Both the position numbers and the translations under genes were made by a program. Positions 11,627 through 22,790 of a DNA stretch of 64,000 nucleotides are shown piece by piece. The notes under the pieces are model-generated. The model worked only from the letters and a program-made list of their open reading frames with translations, was not told the DNA's origin and did no database searches. Numbering within the stretch: the first letter of the stretch is position 1; every line of letters starts with the position of its first letter. The DNA comes from Apiotrichum sp. Y4204 (lineage: Eukaryota; Basidiomycota; Tremellomycetes; Trichosporonales; Trichosporonaceae): NCBI GenBank assembly GCA_025531455.1, contig JAMYHL010000117.1, forward strand, positions 1-64,000, written 5' to 3'.

Positions 11627-11634
11627 GATAAAAG
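11627..11634 (+). promoter_or_regulatory. TATA-like element GATAAAAG
   Basis: Lies about 50 bases upstream of the ATG at 11679. This placement argues that 11679, not the in-frame ATG at 11589, is the translation start of the beta-mannosidase, because transcription would begin downstream of this box. Confidence 0.45.
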
Positions 11635-11678
11635 CACCAGACCCGGACCTCAGCTCTTCGTCACAATCACATCCCACG

Positions 11679-14433
11679 ATGGCCACACAATCGCAGCAGA
11701 CCACGCAGCGCACGAAACTCACCTCCTGGTCGTTCGCCCAGCGCCCCTTGCCCGCCTTTCCCGAGTTCACCCCCGACTCGCCGCAATGCGAGTTCTCGCC
11801 GACGACGCGCTTCCCCACCAGCGTACATGTCGAGCTCCTTGCCGCGGGGCGGATCCAGGATCCGTTCAAGGACCTGAATGAGGCGGATGTGCAGTGTGAG
11901 TTTAGAAGCTGGAGCTGGGCGAGGTGTGCAAGTGCTCATGGCAGGGATCAACGAGGCGGACTGGACGTTCCGCACGACGTTCACCGCGCCGCCTCTGAAG
12001 GCGCACACGGATCTCGTGCTCGAGGGGCTTGACACGTACTGCACCGTACTCCTAAACGGCGAGGAGATACTCACAGCCCACAACATGTTCATCTCGCACC
12101 GCGTTTCCGTGAAATTGCTGGAGGGCGAGAACGAGCTCGAGCTGCGGTTCGATGCGCCCCTCCTGGCGGCCAAGGCGGAGGAAGCGGCGAATGGCGGACC
12201 GCGCACGCTGTGGAACGGCGACTCGTCGCGCCTCTATTCCCGCAAGGCGCAGTACGGGTGGGGATGGGACTGGGGACCAGTGGTAATGACCGTTGGGCCG
12301 TGGAAGGATGTCGTGATTGAGACATACGACTATCGGATTGATAACCTCCGCGTCGATGCGGATGTGCGCCAGCGCAACGCGCTCAATGGCCACGCGGCCG
12401 ACGTGCTTGGAAACCCCGCCGACGGGGTATATGACGACTGTGTGCTTGCTGTCGCTGGATTTGATGTCCTCCCGGCCCCGCCAGGGGACTACAAGGTCGT
12501 GTACACGCTCACGGACTCGGCTGGGGCCGTCGTCAAGCAACAGACGGCGGACGAGCGGCATCTGCCAAACTGGGACCTCGGGAGCACCGTCGAGGCATGG
12601 TATCCGATTCATTACGGCGCACAGCCGCTTTACGCCCTCGAAGTTGCACTGCTCGACTCGTCTGGAAACAGGCTCGCGGTGGCGTCGCAGCGCGTCGCGT
12701 TCCGGCACGTCGAGATTATCCAGGAGCCGCTGTCCGAAGAACACGGCGGCGGGTCCACGTTCCTCTTCGAGGTGAACGGCATCCGCATCTTCTGTGGTGG
12801 CTCGAACTGGATCCCGGCCGACAGCTACCTCACGGAGATCAGCGCGGAGCGGTACCGCGCGTGGGTGGAGCTGCTGATCAAGGGCAACCAGAACATGCTT
12901 CGTGTCTGGGGCGGGGGCATCTACGAGGCCGAGGTGCTGTACGATATCTGCGACGAGCGCGGCATTCTCGTCTGGCAGGACTTTATGTTCGGCTGCGGGC
13001 TGTATCCTTCGTATCCTACGCTCAACGACAGCGTCAAGGTCGAAGCGGAGCAGGCCGTCGCGCGTCTCCGCGCACACCCCTCTGTTGTCATCTTTGCGGG
13101 GAACAACGAGGACTACCAGGTCGCCGAGTCCCAGGGCGTCGTCGACTACGACGACCACAGCGGCGACTACATGCATACCAAGTTCCCAGCGTGAGTCAAT
13201 CCGTGAGGATAGAGCCTCGCTCTAATTCCAGACGGCACATCTACGAGATTCTCCTCCCAGAAGTGGTCCACCGCCTGTCCAACATCTTCTACTGGCCGTC
13301 GTCGCCGTACGGCGGCAAGTCGTCGGGCGACCTGACTGTCGGCGACGTACACCAGTGGAACGTGTGGCACGGGACGCAGGAGCCGTGGGCCAACTGGGAC
13401 GTGCTCGCGGGCCGCTTTGTGTCCGAGTTCGGAATGCAGGGCTATCCGGACCTGCGGACAGTCCACGAGTGGTTCTCGAATAAAGAGCGCAAGACTCAGT
13501 GTTTCCCCCAGTCTCGGATCAGCGTCGCGCACAACAAGGCCGACGGGTTCGAGCGCCGCCTCGAGCTGTATCTGATGGAAAACTTCCGGCACGCGTTCGA
13601 CATGCCGTCCTACGTGTACTACACGCAGGCGATGCAGGCCGAGACCCTCGCCGCGGCGTACCGCCTCTGGCGCCGCAACTGGCGCGGGAGGGGGAAGGAG
13701 CTCACTGCCGGCGCCCTCGTGTGGCAGATCAACGACTGCTGGCCGTGCGTGTCGTGGGCGATATGCGATTATTACCTGCGCCCGAAGCCCGCGTTCTTCG
13801 CCATTGCCCGCGAACTGCGCCCATACACCGTCGGCGTGAGTTGGCGATGATATTCCGTTCTGACCCCAGATGGCGCGTAAGGAGATTACGACGCGGCGCG
13901 ACGGCTCGCTGGCGTTCTACACGATTCGGCACGAGATCCAGCTGTGGGCGTGCAATTCGACCCTGGAGACCAAGGACGCCGTGATCGAGCTCGTGTCCTG
14001 GGATCTCGATGAAGGCGAGGTCGACCGCCGCTCGTTCCCCGTGTCGCTCGCGCCGAACGCGTCCACCGAAGTGTGGAAGGGCGATGTCCCGGGGCAGCCG
14101 GTGCGCACGTCGACTGCGGAGGTACCCCGCCCGATTGTCGTGCAGGCGCGCCTCCTCGCAGATGGCGAGGTGCTCGCGCGATACTCAAACTGGCCAGAGC
14201 CGTGGAAGTTCCTCACCTTCCCCGATCCGGGGCTGAGCATTTCTGTCGCGGGAGAGCAGGTGACGATCAAAGTGGAGAGGCCCGTCAAGGGCCTCGTGCT
14301 CGATGCCGCGGTCGAGTGCCAGTGGAGCGACCAGGCGATTGACATGTTCCCCGGCGACACGCAGGTCGTCACTGCCTCGGGGCTTGGGGGGCGAAAGGTC
14401 TCGGCGCGGTATATCGGAGATGGGTCGGCGTAG
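11679..14433 (+). CDS. Beta-mannosidase, glycoside hydrolase family 2, cytosolic type
   Basis: Exons 11679-11895, 11945-13190, 13232-13835, 13870-14433 (876 aa). It removes beta-linked mannose from the ends of manno-oligosaccharides. The order is a beta-sandwich domain with EADWTFRTTF and the SRLYSRKAQYGWGWDWGP motif of the family, a TIM barrel with RVWGGGIYE and the acid/base Glu near residue 461 in AGNNEDYQ, and the nucleophile Glu near residue 553 in SEFGMQG. WQINDCWPCVSW closes the barrel and a C-terminal sandwich domain follows. There is no signal peptide, so it is intracellular, like Aspergillus MndB, and probably trims oligomannosides taken up or released from glycoproteins. Length fits the family. 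An upstream in-frame ATG at 11589 is less likely. Confidence 0.96.
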
Positions 14434-15145
14434 AGGTTGGACAGTGGCGTTGGATAGTATGTGTTAGTATTCCAGCTTGTAGAGCAGAGATCTTTTATGA
14501 TACGTGTGTAGGAAACAATATTGCACGCTGCAGTTCTTGGAGTGTACTGTGCCCAAGCCGCATTCTGACTTGGTCTTCTTGTTTCTGCCCTTCGCGTGAT
14601 GCCGTCATCGACACGTCCCGACGCGCGTATAACAATCCTGGCTATCGATTCTGCAGGAAGACCATGCTCTGGAGAGCTTGTGGAGCTGGTCTCCACTGAG
14701 AGTAAATGACGCGAGTGCGGCGTTGCGACCTCGACTTGCTCGGTTACGCCTCACTGCATCGCCTCGACCCTGGTGCCACACCACCGACACCGCTGTGCTT
14801 TGCGTGCGCCGTTCATGCTCGCACAGTTTCACCATCACCGCCTCTCCTCCGCTGTGACACTCTTTGTGACACTCTTTGGGCATGCACGAATACGATACAT
14901 GAATGTGCTATGCTATGGTGCTATTGCAGGTAATGTACAGCAGGCACTGTAGTGTCCTTGCCTTTGGGCCAGGGAACGCCAGGTTCCGCGCTTGGGTGCT
15001 GTGGCCATTTGTGGCTATGCGATGCGTCTACGATGTCTATGGACAGTCTATGCTGGTCCGCGGGGTGAGAGGGGTTAGTGCATTAGAGACCGTGAGTGAG
15101 GTGAGAGATTGTGAGTAGAGGAACAGTGTGGCGTGCTTAGAGCCC
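14434..15145. other. Convergent intergenic region
   Basis: About 710 bases between two 3' ends. No gene is seen. A short direct repeat (TGTGACACTCTT twice) lies near 14853-14878. Confidence 0.5.
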
Positions 15146-18100
15146 TTAGTACCGCCGGGTGGGCGAGTTGAAGGGGTTCTTGCCGTCGTACGAGTTGTAG
15201 TTGGCGTCGCGCGGGTACTCGTACGAGCTGCGGCGGTCTTCGTCGTGGTACGCGCTGTAGGTAAACTCGCGCTCGGGAGACCGCGGGTACGAGGCCGCAG
15301 CGGCGGCAGCGGCAGCACCTGTGGGGAAATTGGCCATGCAGGTCGAGTCGGGGCGGTACGGACCGGTCGGCTCATCGCCGTACACCGAGGCAGTAAAGTC
15401 TGAGCGGTCACCGCCAACAGCTGCGTACACGTCCGCGTATGCGTCAGAGTAGTCTGCCGAGTTGAGCGGGTTCTGATAGTACTGCGACTGAATGGGGGCG
15501 CCGGTCGTGGCCGAGTAGCGAGAGGCAGTGGACACTGGGCGGCCGCCCTCAAGCGAGCGGCGAGCGGCTTCCTCGACCTCAAGCATCTCCTGGTGGCCGT
15601 TTGTCGACTCGCGGTAGGAGAATTGGTCAATGTCCTCGTTGGGGATCACACGGATCGAGTTGTGGTCGATTCTCTGGCGGCGCTGGCGGTAGTACTGGGA
15701 GTCAGTCTTGCAATTCCTACTCCAGTGGAGAAGAGAATGAAAAGTGTTCTCGCAGATGGATATGTAACTCACAACAAAGAGGCCAATAGCGATGACAATG
15801 AGGGGAATGAGAATACATGGGACAATAATTGCCGCCACCTTGCCGGAATTGTTGACTTTGGTCACGCCCGCGGTTTCCTGCGCTGGGAGGAACGTGGCAG
15901 TCACCAAGCGGCTGCTGCCCGGCCCAGCCGTCGTCCAGTACGTTGTGGTAACCATCCGGGGATCGTCCTTCTTTCCCTGGTCGCTGGAGCCAGCGTCCCC
16001 CTTGGCCGCCTTTTCCTTTTCCTCAGTCCCCTTCTCCTCACTGGATGAGAAGGGAGCGGGAGTAGGAGCGGCAGTGTTGGACGACGTCTTCGTAGAAGTG
16101 GTCGAGCTGGAGGTTGAGGTTGACGTGGCGGTGGAGATATTTATAGACGAGAAGTTTGAGGAGGATCCTGAAGTGCCAGTGAACCGAGCGGTGGTCGTGG
16201 GGTCGGCGATGGTGGTGAAGGTACCAGTGAAAGTGGACGAGCCTGATGAGCTCGAGGAGCTCGAAGTGCCCGAGCCCGAAGAGCTCGCCGAACCAGAGCT
16301 CGACTGCGACGCGTTGGACGGGCCCGAGGCACTGGCCTTACTCTCAGCGTCCTTGTTGGCCCCAGTCGCCGTGGCATTGTCAGACTTGGTCTCGCTGGGC
16401 TTCGCCTTGCCGTCGGTGGTGGTGGTCGTCGGCTTGTCCCCGGACTTTTCGGCGCTCGACGGCGCCTCCTCAGGCTCGCCAAAGTCGAGCCTGAAGACAT
16501 CCGTGGGAGTGGTAGTAGGTAACTCCTTCGGCTTAGTCGTAGTCGACTTGGGCTTGTCTTCCGTGACCTTGTCCTTGGCGTCGCGAGCAGCATCCATACC
16601 CAGGGTCACCATCGCCTTCGCTGAGGTTGTGGAGGTGGAAGCGGCTTGAGACTTCGAGGAGACGGACGTGAATGAAGGAGAGTCGGTCGGCTTCGGAGAG
16701 CCAGGTTTCTTGTCGTCACCCTTCGGCTTGTTCTCGGCCTTTGCATCCTTCTCCTTTGGCTCCTCTTTCTTGGCATCCTTCTTGTCCTCTTTCTGGGCCG
16801 GGGGTTCATCGTCATCACTGTTGCCCAAGTCGCCCTCACCATCCTCACCGTCGCCGTCCTCAGCATTGCCGTCATCTCTATCGGTGCCGAGCGTCTCGTC
16901 CTCCTTCCCCTCCCCTTCAATCTCGCCATCACCCTCCTCAGCCTCGGACTTGTCGTCGACCGCCTCAGAGCCATTGTCGCTGACGGGCTTGTCCTTGCCG
17001 GTGGCCACAGACTTCTTCCCTGTCTCGGTTGCCGGGGGCTCCTTGGTCTTGCTCTTGGACTCGTCTTTCGGCGACTCGGTGGTCTTCGGGTCCTCGACCC
17101 TGATAGCCTCAGACTCGCTCTTGTCGCTCTTCGTGCCGGTGGGGCTCGCCGGGTGCGCCACCTCGGTCACCGACCCGTCGCCGTTTTCGTCGGCCGTCTT
17201 CTCCCCTTTTTCCTTGTGGTCCGTCTTGGTGGCCGTCGGCTTCGCGTCCTCGGTTTTCTTGGAGTCCGTCGGCTTCGTGTCCTCGTTCTTCTTGGTCGGC
17301 GTGGCGTCGCCAATGTCAGCTGCCGGTGCAGGAGTGGACATGGCCTGTTCGCCCGCTGCGCCGTCGGTAACTTCGATGTCGGCGGAGGTATCGATACTCT
17401 GGCTACCGGCGGCGTCGCTGGTGATCTCGCTATCTTCTGAGGTCTCTATAGGAGCGACGGTGGGGGTCGCGGGAGACGGAGCCTCAGTGGTCACCGAATC
17501 CTCATTGGTAGCCGGTTCGGTATCGAGAGCCTCCGTGGTGGCAGAAGCCTCAGTAGTGGAAGAAGACCGGGCCTCGCTGATCGTGGAGGATGGGGCCTCA
17601 GTGTTCGTCAAAGAAGCCGGAGCCCCCGTGGTCGTCGGGGAAGACGGGGACTTAGTGGTGACCTTCGACGAGGCAGCGTCCGTTGTAGCTGTGGGAGAGG
17701 TGGACTCAGTGGTGGCTGCTGAAGCCTCAGCTGTAGAAGCTTCGCTGGCAGACACAGCCCCGCTGGTAGGGGCAGCTTTGCTGGTAGGCTCCACCTCGTT
17801 GCTGGGACCAGCTCCTGAAGTCTGAGCTGCTTCTTTGGCGGAAGCTGCGTCGTTCGTGGAAGCTGCTTTGGTGGTGGAGGCGGTTTTAGTTGTCGGCGCA
17901 GATTCAGTGCTCGGAGCAGGCTCAGTGGTAGACTTGGTGGGAGGAGTGTCCTTGTTGGTAGGGTCGGCCTCCCGCGCCGTCGGCTTGTCCTCGCCGGTCG
18001 TGGCCTGGCTTTGGCTTGACGACTTGGGAGGTGATGCTGCGTGCAACATTTCAGCCACGTTGGCGGGGCTGCCCATAGGACGGAGGGCCTGCCTTGCGCG

Positions 18101-18175
18101 TAGGATGTGGTCAGCCGCCGCCACGACATCGGAGCCAGCGTCCGTGCTGCGAAGGGCTCGTGCGAGGGCGGGCAT
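15146..18175 (-). CDS. Ser/Thr-rich single-pass membrane protein
   Basis: Two exons, 18175-15773 and 15694-15146 (983 aa). The first 760 residues are low in complexity: Thr/Ser/Ala/Glu-rich repeats, then a Lys/Glu/Asp-rich part with long acidic runs near residue 430, then a poly-Ser stretch. A single hydrophobic helix (VAAIIVPCILIPLIVIAIGLF) near residues 778-801 is followed by the basic YYRQRRQR stop-transfer sequence and a Tyr-rich tail of about 180 residues ending NPFNSPTRRY. The layout recalls fungal wall sensors of the Mid2/Wsc type, yet the N-terminus has no signal peptide: it begins with a soluble stretch containing RALRSTDAGSD. Either a signal exon lies upstream and was not found, or the helix acts as a signal anchor. 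The family is not recognised. Confidence 0.75.
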   Translation of the reverse strand: MPALARALRSTDAGSDVVAAADHILRARQALRPMGSPANVAEMLHAASPPKSSSQSQATTGEDKPTAREADPTNKDTPPTKSTTEPAPSTESAPTTKTASTTKAASTNDAASAKEAAQTSGAGPSNEVEPTSKAAPTSGAVSASEASTAEASAATTESTSPTATTDAASSKVTTKSPSSPTTTGAPASLTNTEAPSSTISEARSSSTTEASATTEALDTEPATNEDSVTTEAPSPATPTVAPIETSEDSEITSDAAGSQSIDTSADIEVTDGAAGEQAMSTPAPAADIGDATPTKKNEDTKPTDSKKTEDAKPTATKTDHKEKGEKTADENGDGSVTEVAHPASPTGTKSDKSESEAIRVEDPKTTESPKDESKSKTKEPPATETGKKSVATGKDKPVSDNGSEAVDDKSEAEEGDGEIEGEGKEDETLGTDRDDGNAEDGDGEDGEGDLGNSDDDEPPAQKEDKKDAKKEEPKEKDAKAENKPKGDDKKPGSPKPTDSPSFTSVSSKSQAASTSTTSAKAMVTLGMDAARDAKDKVTEDKPKSTTTKPKELPTTTPTDVFRLDFGEPEEAPSSAEKSGDKPTTTTTDGKAKPSETKSDNATATGANKDAESKASASGPSNASQSSSGSASSSGSGTSSSSSSSGSSTFTGTFTTIADPTTTARFTGTSGSSSNFSSINISTATSTSTSSSTTSTKTSSNTAAPTPAPFSSSEEKGTEEKEKAAKGDAGSSDQGKKDDPRMVTTTYWTTAGPGSSRLVTATFLPAQETAGVTKVNNSGKVAAIIVPCILIPLIVIAIGLFVVSYISICENTFHSLLHWSRNCKTDSQYYRQRRQRIDHNSIRVIPNEDIDQFSYRESTNGHQEMLEVEEAARRSLEGGRPVSTASRYSATTGAPIQSQYYQNPLNSADYSDAYADVYAAVGGDRSDFTASVYGDEPTGPYRPDSTCMANFPTGAAAAAAAASYPRSPEREFTYSAYHDEDRRSSYEYPRDANYNSYDGKNPFNSPTRRY

Positions 18176-19253
18176 CGTGGCGGATGGGAGGAAGGGAGTG
18201 GGGAGGATTGGTGTTGGTGTGTTGGTGTGTTGGTGTGTGCTGTTGCTGTACTGGTCCGTATACTATGTGTCGGAGTGTCGAGGCCAGCTCAGTCGTCAAG
18301 TCAAGTCGTGCAGTCTCGCAGAGCTGCTAGTGTGTGATCGTTAGTTGACGTTAATGGGGGCAAACGAGGGATCGCACGACGGGGATGCTGGGGTTTATAA
18401 ACGCTGTCAGCAACGGGGCACGAGATGTGAGGAAGAGCACTCGGGGGGATAGATGATGTATTTGTTTCCTGGATTGTGCGATGCGGTGCGCGATGTGATG
18501 GCCTGAGACACAGGGGGTCATCGCTGGTACAGGGTGCGCGGTGCAATGCCCCGACACGATGCCGTCACACACTGGCTGGGCTCTGTACCGGTGTGAGCGT
18601 GTTAGATCATGTTCTGCAATGCTGTAACGAGGCTGCAAGCAGTGCAGTGTGAGGAGAGCGGAGAGGGTAAATTGAAGAATGATGATGGAGTGAGAGGATG
18701 AAACGCAAACGATGTGCAAAGTGTTAGGGATGTTGTTTCTCCCCCCTTGAAACCCACCCTCCCAAATGCACTGCTGTACACCCAACATAGGATCCATTCC
18801 AGTGCGGGAACCCTCTTCTACCGGCCGCCGGGGGCGAGTAGTAGTACTGTCATGCATACCCAAGTAGGATACAGGATACAGTTCCTACGCTGGCGGGGGA
18901 TGCATGAAGTGTACGACCACTACTGGCTTCGGGGTGGGACACTCTGCGCACCGGTGGCGGTGTATCAACTCGTCCCCCAAACCGGCTTCAAACAACGCAT
19001 CGAAGCGTGCACCGCAAGACCGGCGAGCCCAGGCTTTGGTGCTTGTGTTGCACAGAAGGCTCGGAAGCTGTTCTGGTGACATGCTTTGAAGATGGACATG
19101 CGTTTTCTTGTACGTATATTCGTGCAGCGTTCACCTCGTTCTCTCTCGGACGTTCGGAATTCATTTACTTACGGACATCTTCGACACATTCTGTTCACTC
19201 AAACTATAAATCACTACTTATCGTCCCAGAGTCCATGTCTCAGTGTCCATTTA
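18176..19253. other. Intergenic region with GTGTTG repeats
   Basis: About 1.1 kb between the membrane-protein start and the lectin 3' end. A short GTGTTG-type tandem repeat is at about 18210-18239. No coding structure is seen. Confidence 0.5.
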
Positions 19254-19853
19254 CTACTTCCAGCTGCTCGCGTCGACCTTCCAGAATCCGTCAGGGTTGT
19301 CCTGGTCGTAATTGGTCTGGAGGACGAGCGGCGTGCCGGGCGTGCGCTTGCCGTCCTTGAGCGCGATGTGGCCGTCTGCCATCAGTCCAGCCCAGCTTTT
19401 CTTCACTCACTGGCATTGCTGTAGCGCCACCATCCCGTGCTGTTGCTCGGGGACCAGCGTGTGTTGGGGTCGTCGGGCCCCTCGAAGCAGCTGTCGATGA
19501 TGATCGGCGCGCCGTCCGGCGACGCCTGCTTCGGGATCGTGAGGCACCAGGTGCCCTGCTTGCCCGCGAAGATTGGCTCGGGGCGCGGATAGCTCGGGCG
19601 CTTGGTTAGGAAGCGGAAGAACTGCGCTGGCGTGCCGTTGCATTCCCACCTGTGGTCAGTGGATACAGAATGACATTTGGATCGCGGCTGGACTGTGAAG
19701 CCGCCAGACGCACAACTGCACTGGTGTGCCCGGGGCGAAAACGCCGCCACGCACGTCGATACACAGGTCCGAGCAGAGGGGGTGGATCGCGCCCTCGTAC
19801 GACGCACCGAGGGCGAGGGGGGCGAGTGCGACAGCGAGGAGGGAAGTGAGCAT
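19254..19853 (-). CDS. Secreted ricin-B-type beta-trefoil lectin
   Basis: Three exons on the minus strand: 19853-19714, 19649-19411, 19375-19254 (166 aa). The first 16 residues (MLTSLLAVALAPLALG) are a signal peptide. The rest has the marks of a ricin-B fold: LCIDVRGG, GTPVQLWECNG, TWCLTIPK, RWSPSNSTGWWRYSN and a last GFWKV strand. The paired Cys-Leu-x-Val/Ile and QxW-like elements repeat about three times, as in a trefoil. Such secreted single-domain lectins bind galactose- or mannose-containing glycans; the ligand is unknown. It is only a binding domain; no enzymatic chain accompanies it. A TATA element (GATATAAG, minus strand, 19936-19929) sits about 80 bases upstream of the ATG. Confidence 0.85.
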
Positions 19854-19936
19854 GATGGTATGATGGTATGAGTAGGGAAGAATCGGGAGAGGATGGAGCG
19901 CCCCAGCTCCGCTCCTTGTGTCTGTTGCCTTATATC

Positions 19937-20551
19937 TCTGGTTCTTTCAGTCATGTGTGGTCATGATTGTCAGCTGGTGAGACATGTCATTAGCATCGGC
20001 CCCATCCGCGACCCTCAACGAGGACAACATCTGCAAGTAACGTCACGGCCCCAAGTGGGGAGCCAGGCATCACCTGGTCTCGTGAGAAGGACTATTCCCT
20101 GAGGCTTTCGCGGGCCGACGAGGATGCCGCGATTATTCTGTGCAACTCTTGGCAGCGCAGGAATGAGATCGGTCGCTACGGCTAGTGTTATATTCTTCAA
20201 TGTTCCCTCGATCTTGGAGTCGCACATGCATATCCGCAGAGTCCTTGGAGAGCCGAATAATTTGCCGTATATTCTAGTTCGGATTGTGGAGAATGGAGTG
20301 AGTCGAGCGGCTTCCGTTGGAGGATTGAGCTAGGGAAGATTAGTGGATTACCCCATCGGTGCATCACCTGATTCCATTCCTTCGCGGGGCGGCGTCACCG
20401 GAGTGAGTGTACAGCCCCTCGGTGTCTGGCTTGTTTATGAGCAAGCGGGTGTCGAAGTGGAAACAGAAAACGACGACCTGCGTTGGAGAACGTCATTTTT
20501 GAGGTTTGGGCCGTTGGGGATCTGTTCTTTCTGGATTTCCCAAAAATATAG
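19937..20551. other. Intergenic region before tRNA-Gln
   Basis: About 600 bases, no gene recognised. Short open frames lack splice or motif support. Confidence 0.5.
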
Positions 20552-20644
20552 GGTTCCATCGTATAATGGTTAGTACATAAGATTCTGACTTGCCTTCAAC
20601 GGTTGGTTGTTCTTGTAATCTGGGTTCGATCCCCAGTGGGACCT
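20552..20644 (+). tRNA. tRNA-Gln(CUG) with 21-nt intron
   Basis: The acceptor stem GGTTCCA pairs with TGGGACC, the D stem is GTA/TAC, and the anticodon stem TAAGA pairs with TCTTG. The T arm is CTGGG-TTCGATC-CCCAG. The anticodon is CTG at 20585-20587, and a 21-nt intron at 20589-20609 sits at the canonical place one base 3' of the anticodon. The discriminator is T at 20644. A T5 tract at 20650-20654 is the polymerase III terminator. Confidence 0.95.
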
Positions 20645-20649
20645 ATTCC

Positions 20650-20654
20650 TTTTT
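20650..20654 (+). terminator. RNA polymerase III terminator (T5)
   Basis: Five consecutive T residues six bases after the mature 3' end of tRNA-Gln. Confidence 0.85.
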
Positions 20655-21586
20655 GCTCCCTTTGCAGCCGACCACAAGAGAATAATCAGAATAAGTTACA
20701 TCGTCAATGAACGAGATGTAGTTGCGCAAGATTGTGTAGCGACGCTGCTCCATCTTATCTTAGCGTAGTGCGGATCATGCAGATCATGCTGATTATGTGC
20801 TCGGGCGTCGATCGTGAGACAGTGGAATAGCACTGATAACTGGTGCTCCCGGTGGTGGAACACACATTGACAAGCGTCAATGATCGAACGAAAAAAAATC
20901 ATTAAAAAAGGCAAAACAATATGAACAGAGACTATATCGACTAGAGCTGATTCAGACTAGTTTCCAGCCCATTGTCTCCCATCTCCTCGGAGCATTTTTC
21001 CAAGTGAGCAAAGCAGCGAAACGCGCGGTCGGCCGCGATCAGTACACTCTGGCATGTGGACGATCGACATGATCGGCAGCTGGGTCCGAGTGCCTGAGAT
21101 GTGCGCTCGGTGGCGTTTGTTCTAGTGCTGTTCTTCGCAGATCGTCCCCTTTTTCCCTTGTCGCTGGCTCCAGGATCCAGGATCTGTGACTTCTGATTCG
21201 TGATCGGCGGTGCGGCATGCCAAAGCTCGAAGGACTGACTTGTCTTTCGGGGCTCAAGAGTGTGGACAGCGGATAACAGACTGCCGACCTGCCCCGGCTT
21301 GTCCTCTACAAATATCGACCACGACTGAGGGTCTCACGATCTCACAGATCACACTCTCCTCTGCAGCACAACAGACCCGAGGGGCGACAAGTTCTGCGCC
21401 ACATCGGAATGTGGCACCCGGCGCCCCGCCACGGACTCACTCCCACTTCACACTCGAGATCTACAATGAGCAAGACGTTGTTACCATTCCCACTGATGCC
21501 CAGCTCTGATGTCATGGGCGCAACGCTCTCTTGGGGGTTCACGCGCCAGTTCAAGCGCCCTGCCAAGGCGATGAACAAGGTGTGGA
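20655..21586. other. Intergenic region
   Basis: About 930 bases without a convincing gene. A-rich runs near 20890-20915 and ordinary mixed sequence elsewhere. Confidence 0.5.
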
Positions 21587-21594
21587 TATATAAA
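21587..21594 (+). promoter_or_regulatory. TATA box TATATAAA
   Basis: A consensus TATA box 80 bases upstream of the ATG at 21667, supporting that small spliced gene. Confidence 0.6.
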
Positions 21595-21666
21595 CCACCA
21601 TTCGAAGGAGTTGGCAGGCTTTCCACTTCTCTCACAATCGCGAACTGTTTGATTCCCTCTACGAAA

Positions 21667-22028
21667 ATGAACGCTCTCGGACAAGCAGCTGGCGACGCAG
21701 CGCGCGAGCACGCCAAAGACAGCGCGCAGGAGTGCGTCGTCCTTGTGGCAAAGCTGACAGCAGAGCGGCGGTGAAGAAGCTCGCCCTCATATTTGCGCTC
21801 ATGGCTATTGCCCCGGCCGCGGTGTGGTTTGGCACGTGGAAGGCGACGGACGGTGAGTGGCGACCGTGGAAACAGAAGCCTTAGAGAGTTTTGCTGACCA
21901 TAGGTAACCAGCTGTACGCCGCCGCTGCGGGTGGCCTGATGCTGTCGATCTCGACGCTGTATATTCTTCTCGTCGTGGATGTGGGCGACCTCCGGCGCGG
22001 GGCGAAGATTGCCGCCATGGGGCAGTAG
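21667..22028 (+). CDS. Small two-helix membrane protein, unknown function
   Basis: Exons 21667-21731, 21764-21852 (or from 21761), 21904-22028 (about 92 aa). The N-terminal 23 residues are an Ala/Gln/Glu-rich polar helix. Then come a basic VKK and a hydrophobic segment (LALIFALMAIAPAAVWFGTW), a short polar loop, a second hydrophobic segment (GLMLSISTLYILLVV) and a short basic tail (DLRRGAKIAAMGQ). The two introns (32 or 29 nt, and 51 nt) have good donors and keep frame. The alternative acceptor at 21760 would change one residue to two. A TATA box precedes it. I do not recognise the family; size and topology suggest a small organelle or plasma-membrane protein. Confidence 0.6.
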
Positions 22029-22790
22029 AGGCCGAGACCCCGGTACACGTTTCAAGCATGTCATGGCGTGAATGGCGTCGAGCCTCCGTTGGTCATGGAA
22101 TGCCATGGGCGGAGGCTGCAAGTTGATAAGTTGATATGCTCAGTCGTAGGTCGCATGTATGTGTATAAAGCCGGGCCGTTTCGACGACTTGACGAAACAG
22201 TGAACGCGGATCGAGTGACACTTGTCCGACACTTCATAACGCTCAGCCAATATACACTCCTCATGAGCTGTCCTTCACATCATACGCGGGCATAAAGGGG
22301 CGGAGGGTATCTCCCGGCGGGGGTCACACACACATGACAACGCCCACACGATCAACAAGAAGCAGCTGCGGCGCAATTTGTCGTAATCATCATGGGCAGC
22401 GTCGCCGATATTGACATCACGGGTGCCTACATGGAGTAGAGCAGGATTAAGGAGCTACTACAGACTGCATCCTGCGTGTATGTGAATGCGGGTGCGCCGA
22501 GGCTGCTCGAGAAAGGGCATCGGCGGGGTTGGTCGCCGTTATTGTACAGTACAAAGAGCTGGGTGAGAGTCGCGGACGGCGACCAGCGTTGGGAGGGCGT
22601 CGAGGGGGCGTCGAGGGCGTTAGCGGTACATTGTGGGAATCATGTTTGTGTGCAGCGGCTGCACGGAACAAGGACCGCTTGGCACGTTTTGAAGGGTGGA
22701 GCGCGGTACGAAGTCTTTGGCTGGCTTACCAACTGGAGTCAGACAAGCCAGGACATGCTGGGAACAGGAACGCAACATACCCTCAGGTAC
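22029..22790. other. Intergenic region
   Basis: About 760 bases. Only very short frames occur, such as a 15-codon frame at about 22392. A GGCGTCGAGG-type direct repeat is at 22588-22612. No gene is claimed. Confidence 0.5.

Noticed and set aside
12052..13176. 374-codon minus-strand frame
   Set aside because: Antisense of the beta-mannosidase, whose catalytic motifs and splice sites are unmistakable on the plus strand.
16668..17825. 385-codon plus-strand frame
   Set aside because: Antisense shadow of the Ser/Thr-rich membrane-protein gene; its translation is a mirror low-complexity Ser/Val/Ala sequence.
22392..22439. 15-codon frame after an ATG
   Set aside because: Too short to support without transcript or conservation data; downstream frames do not join through plausible splice sites.
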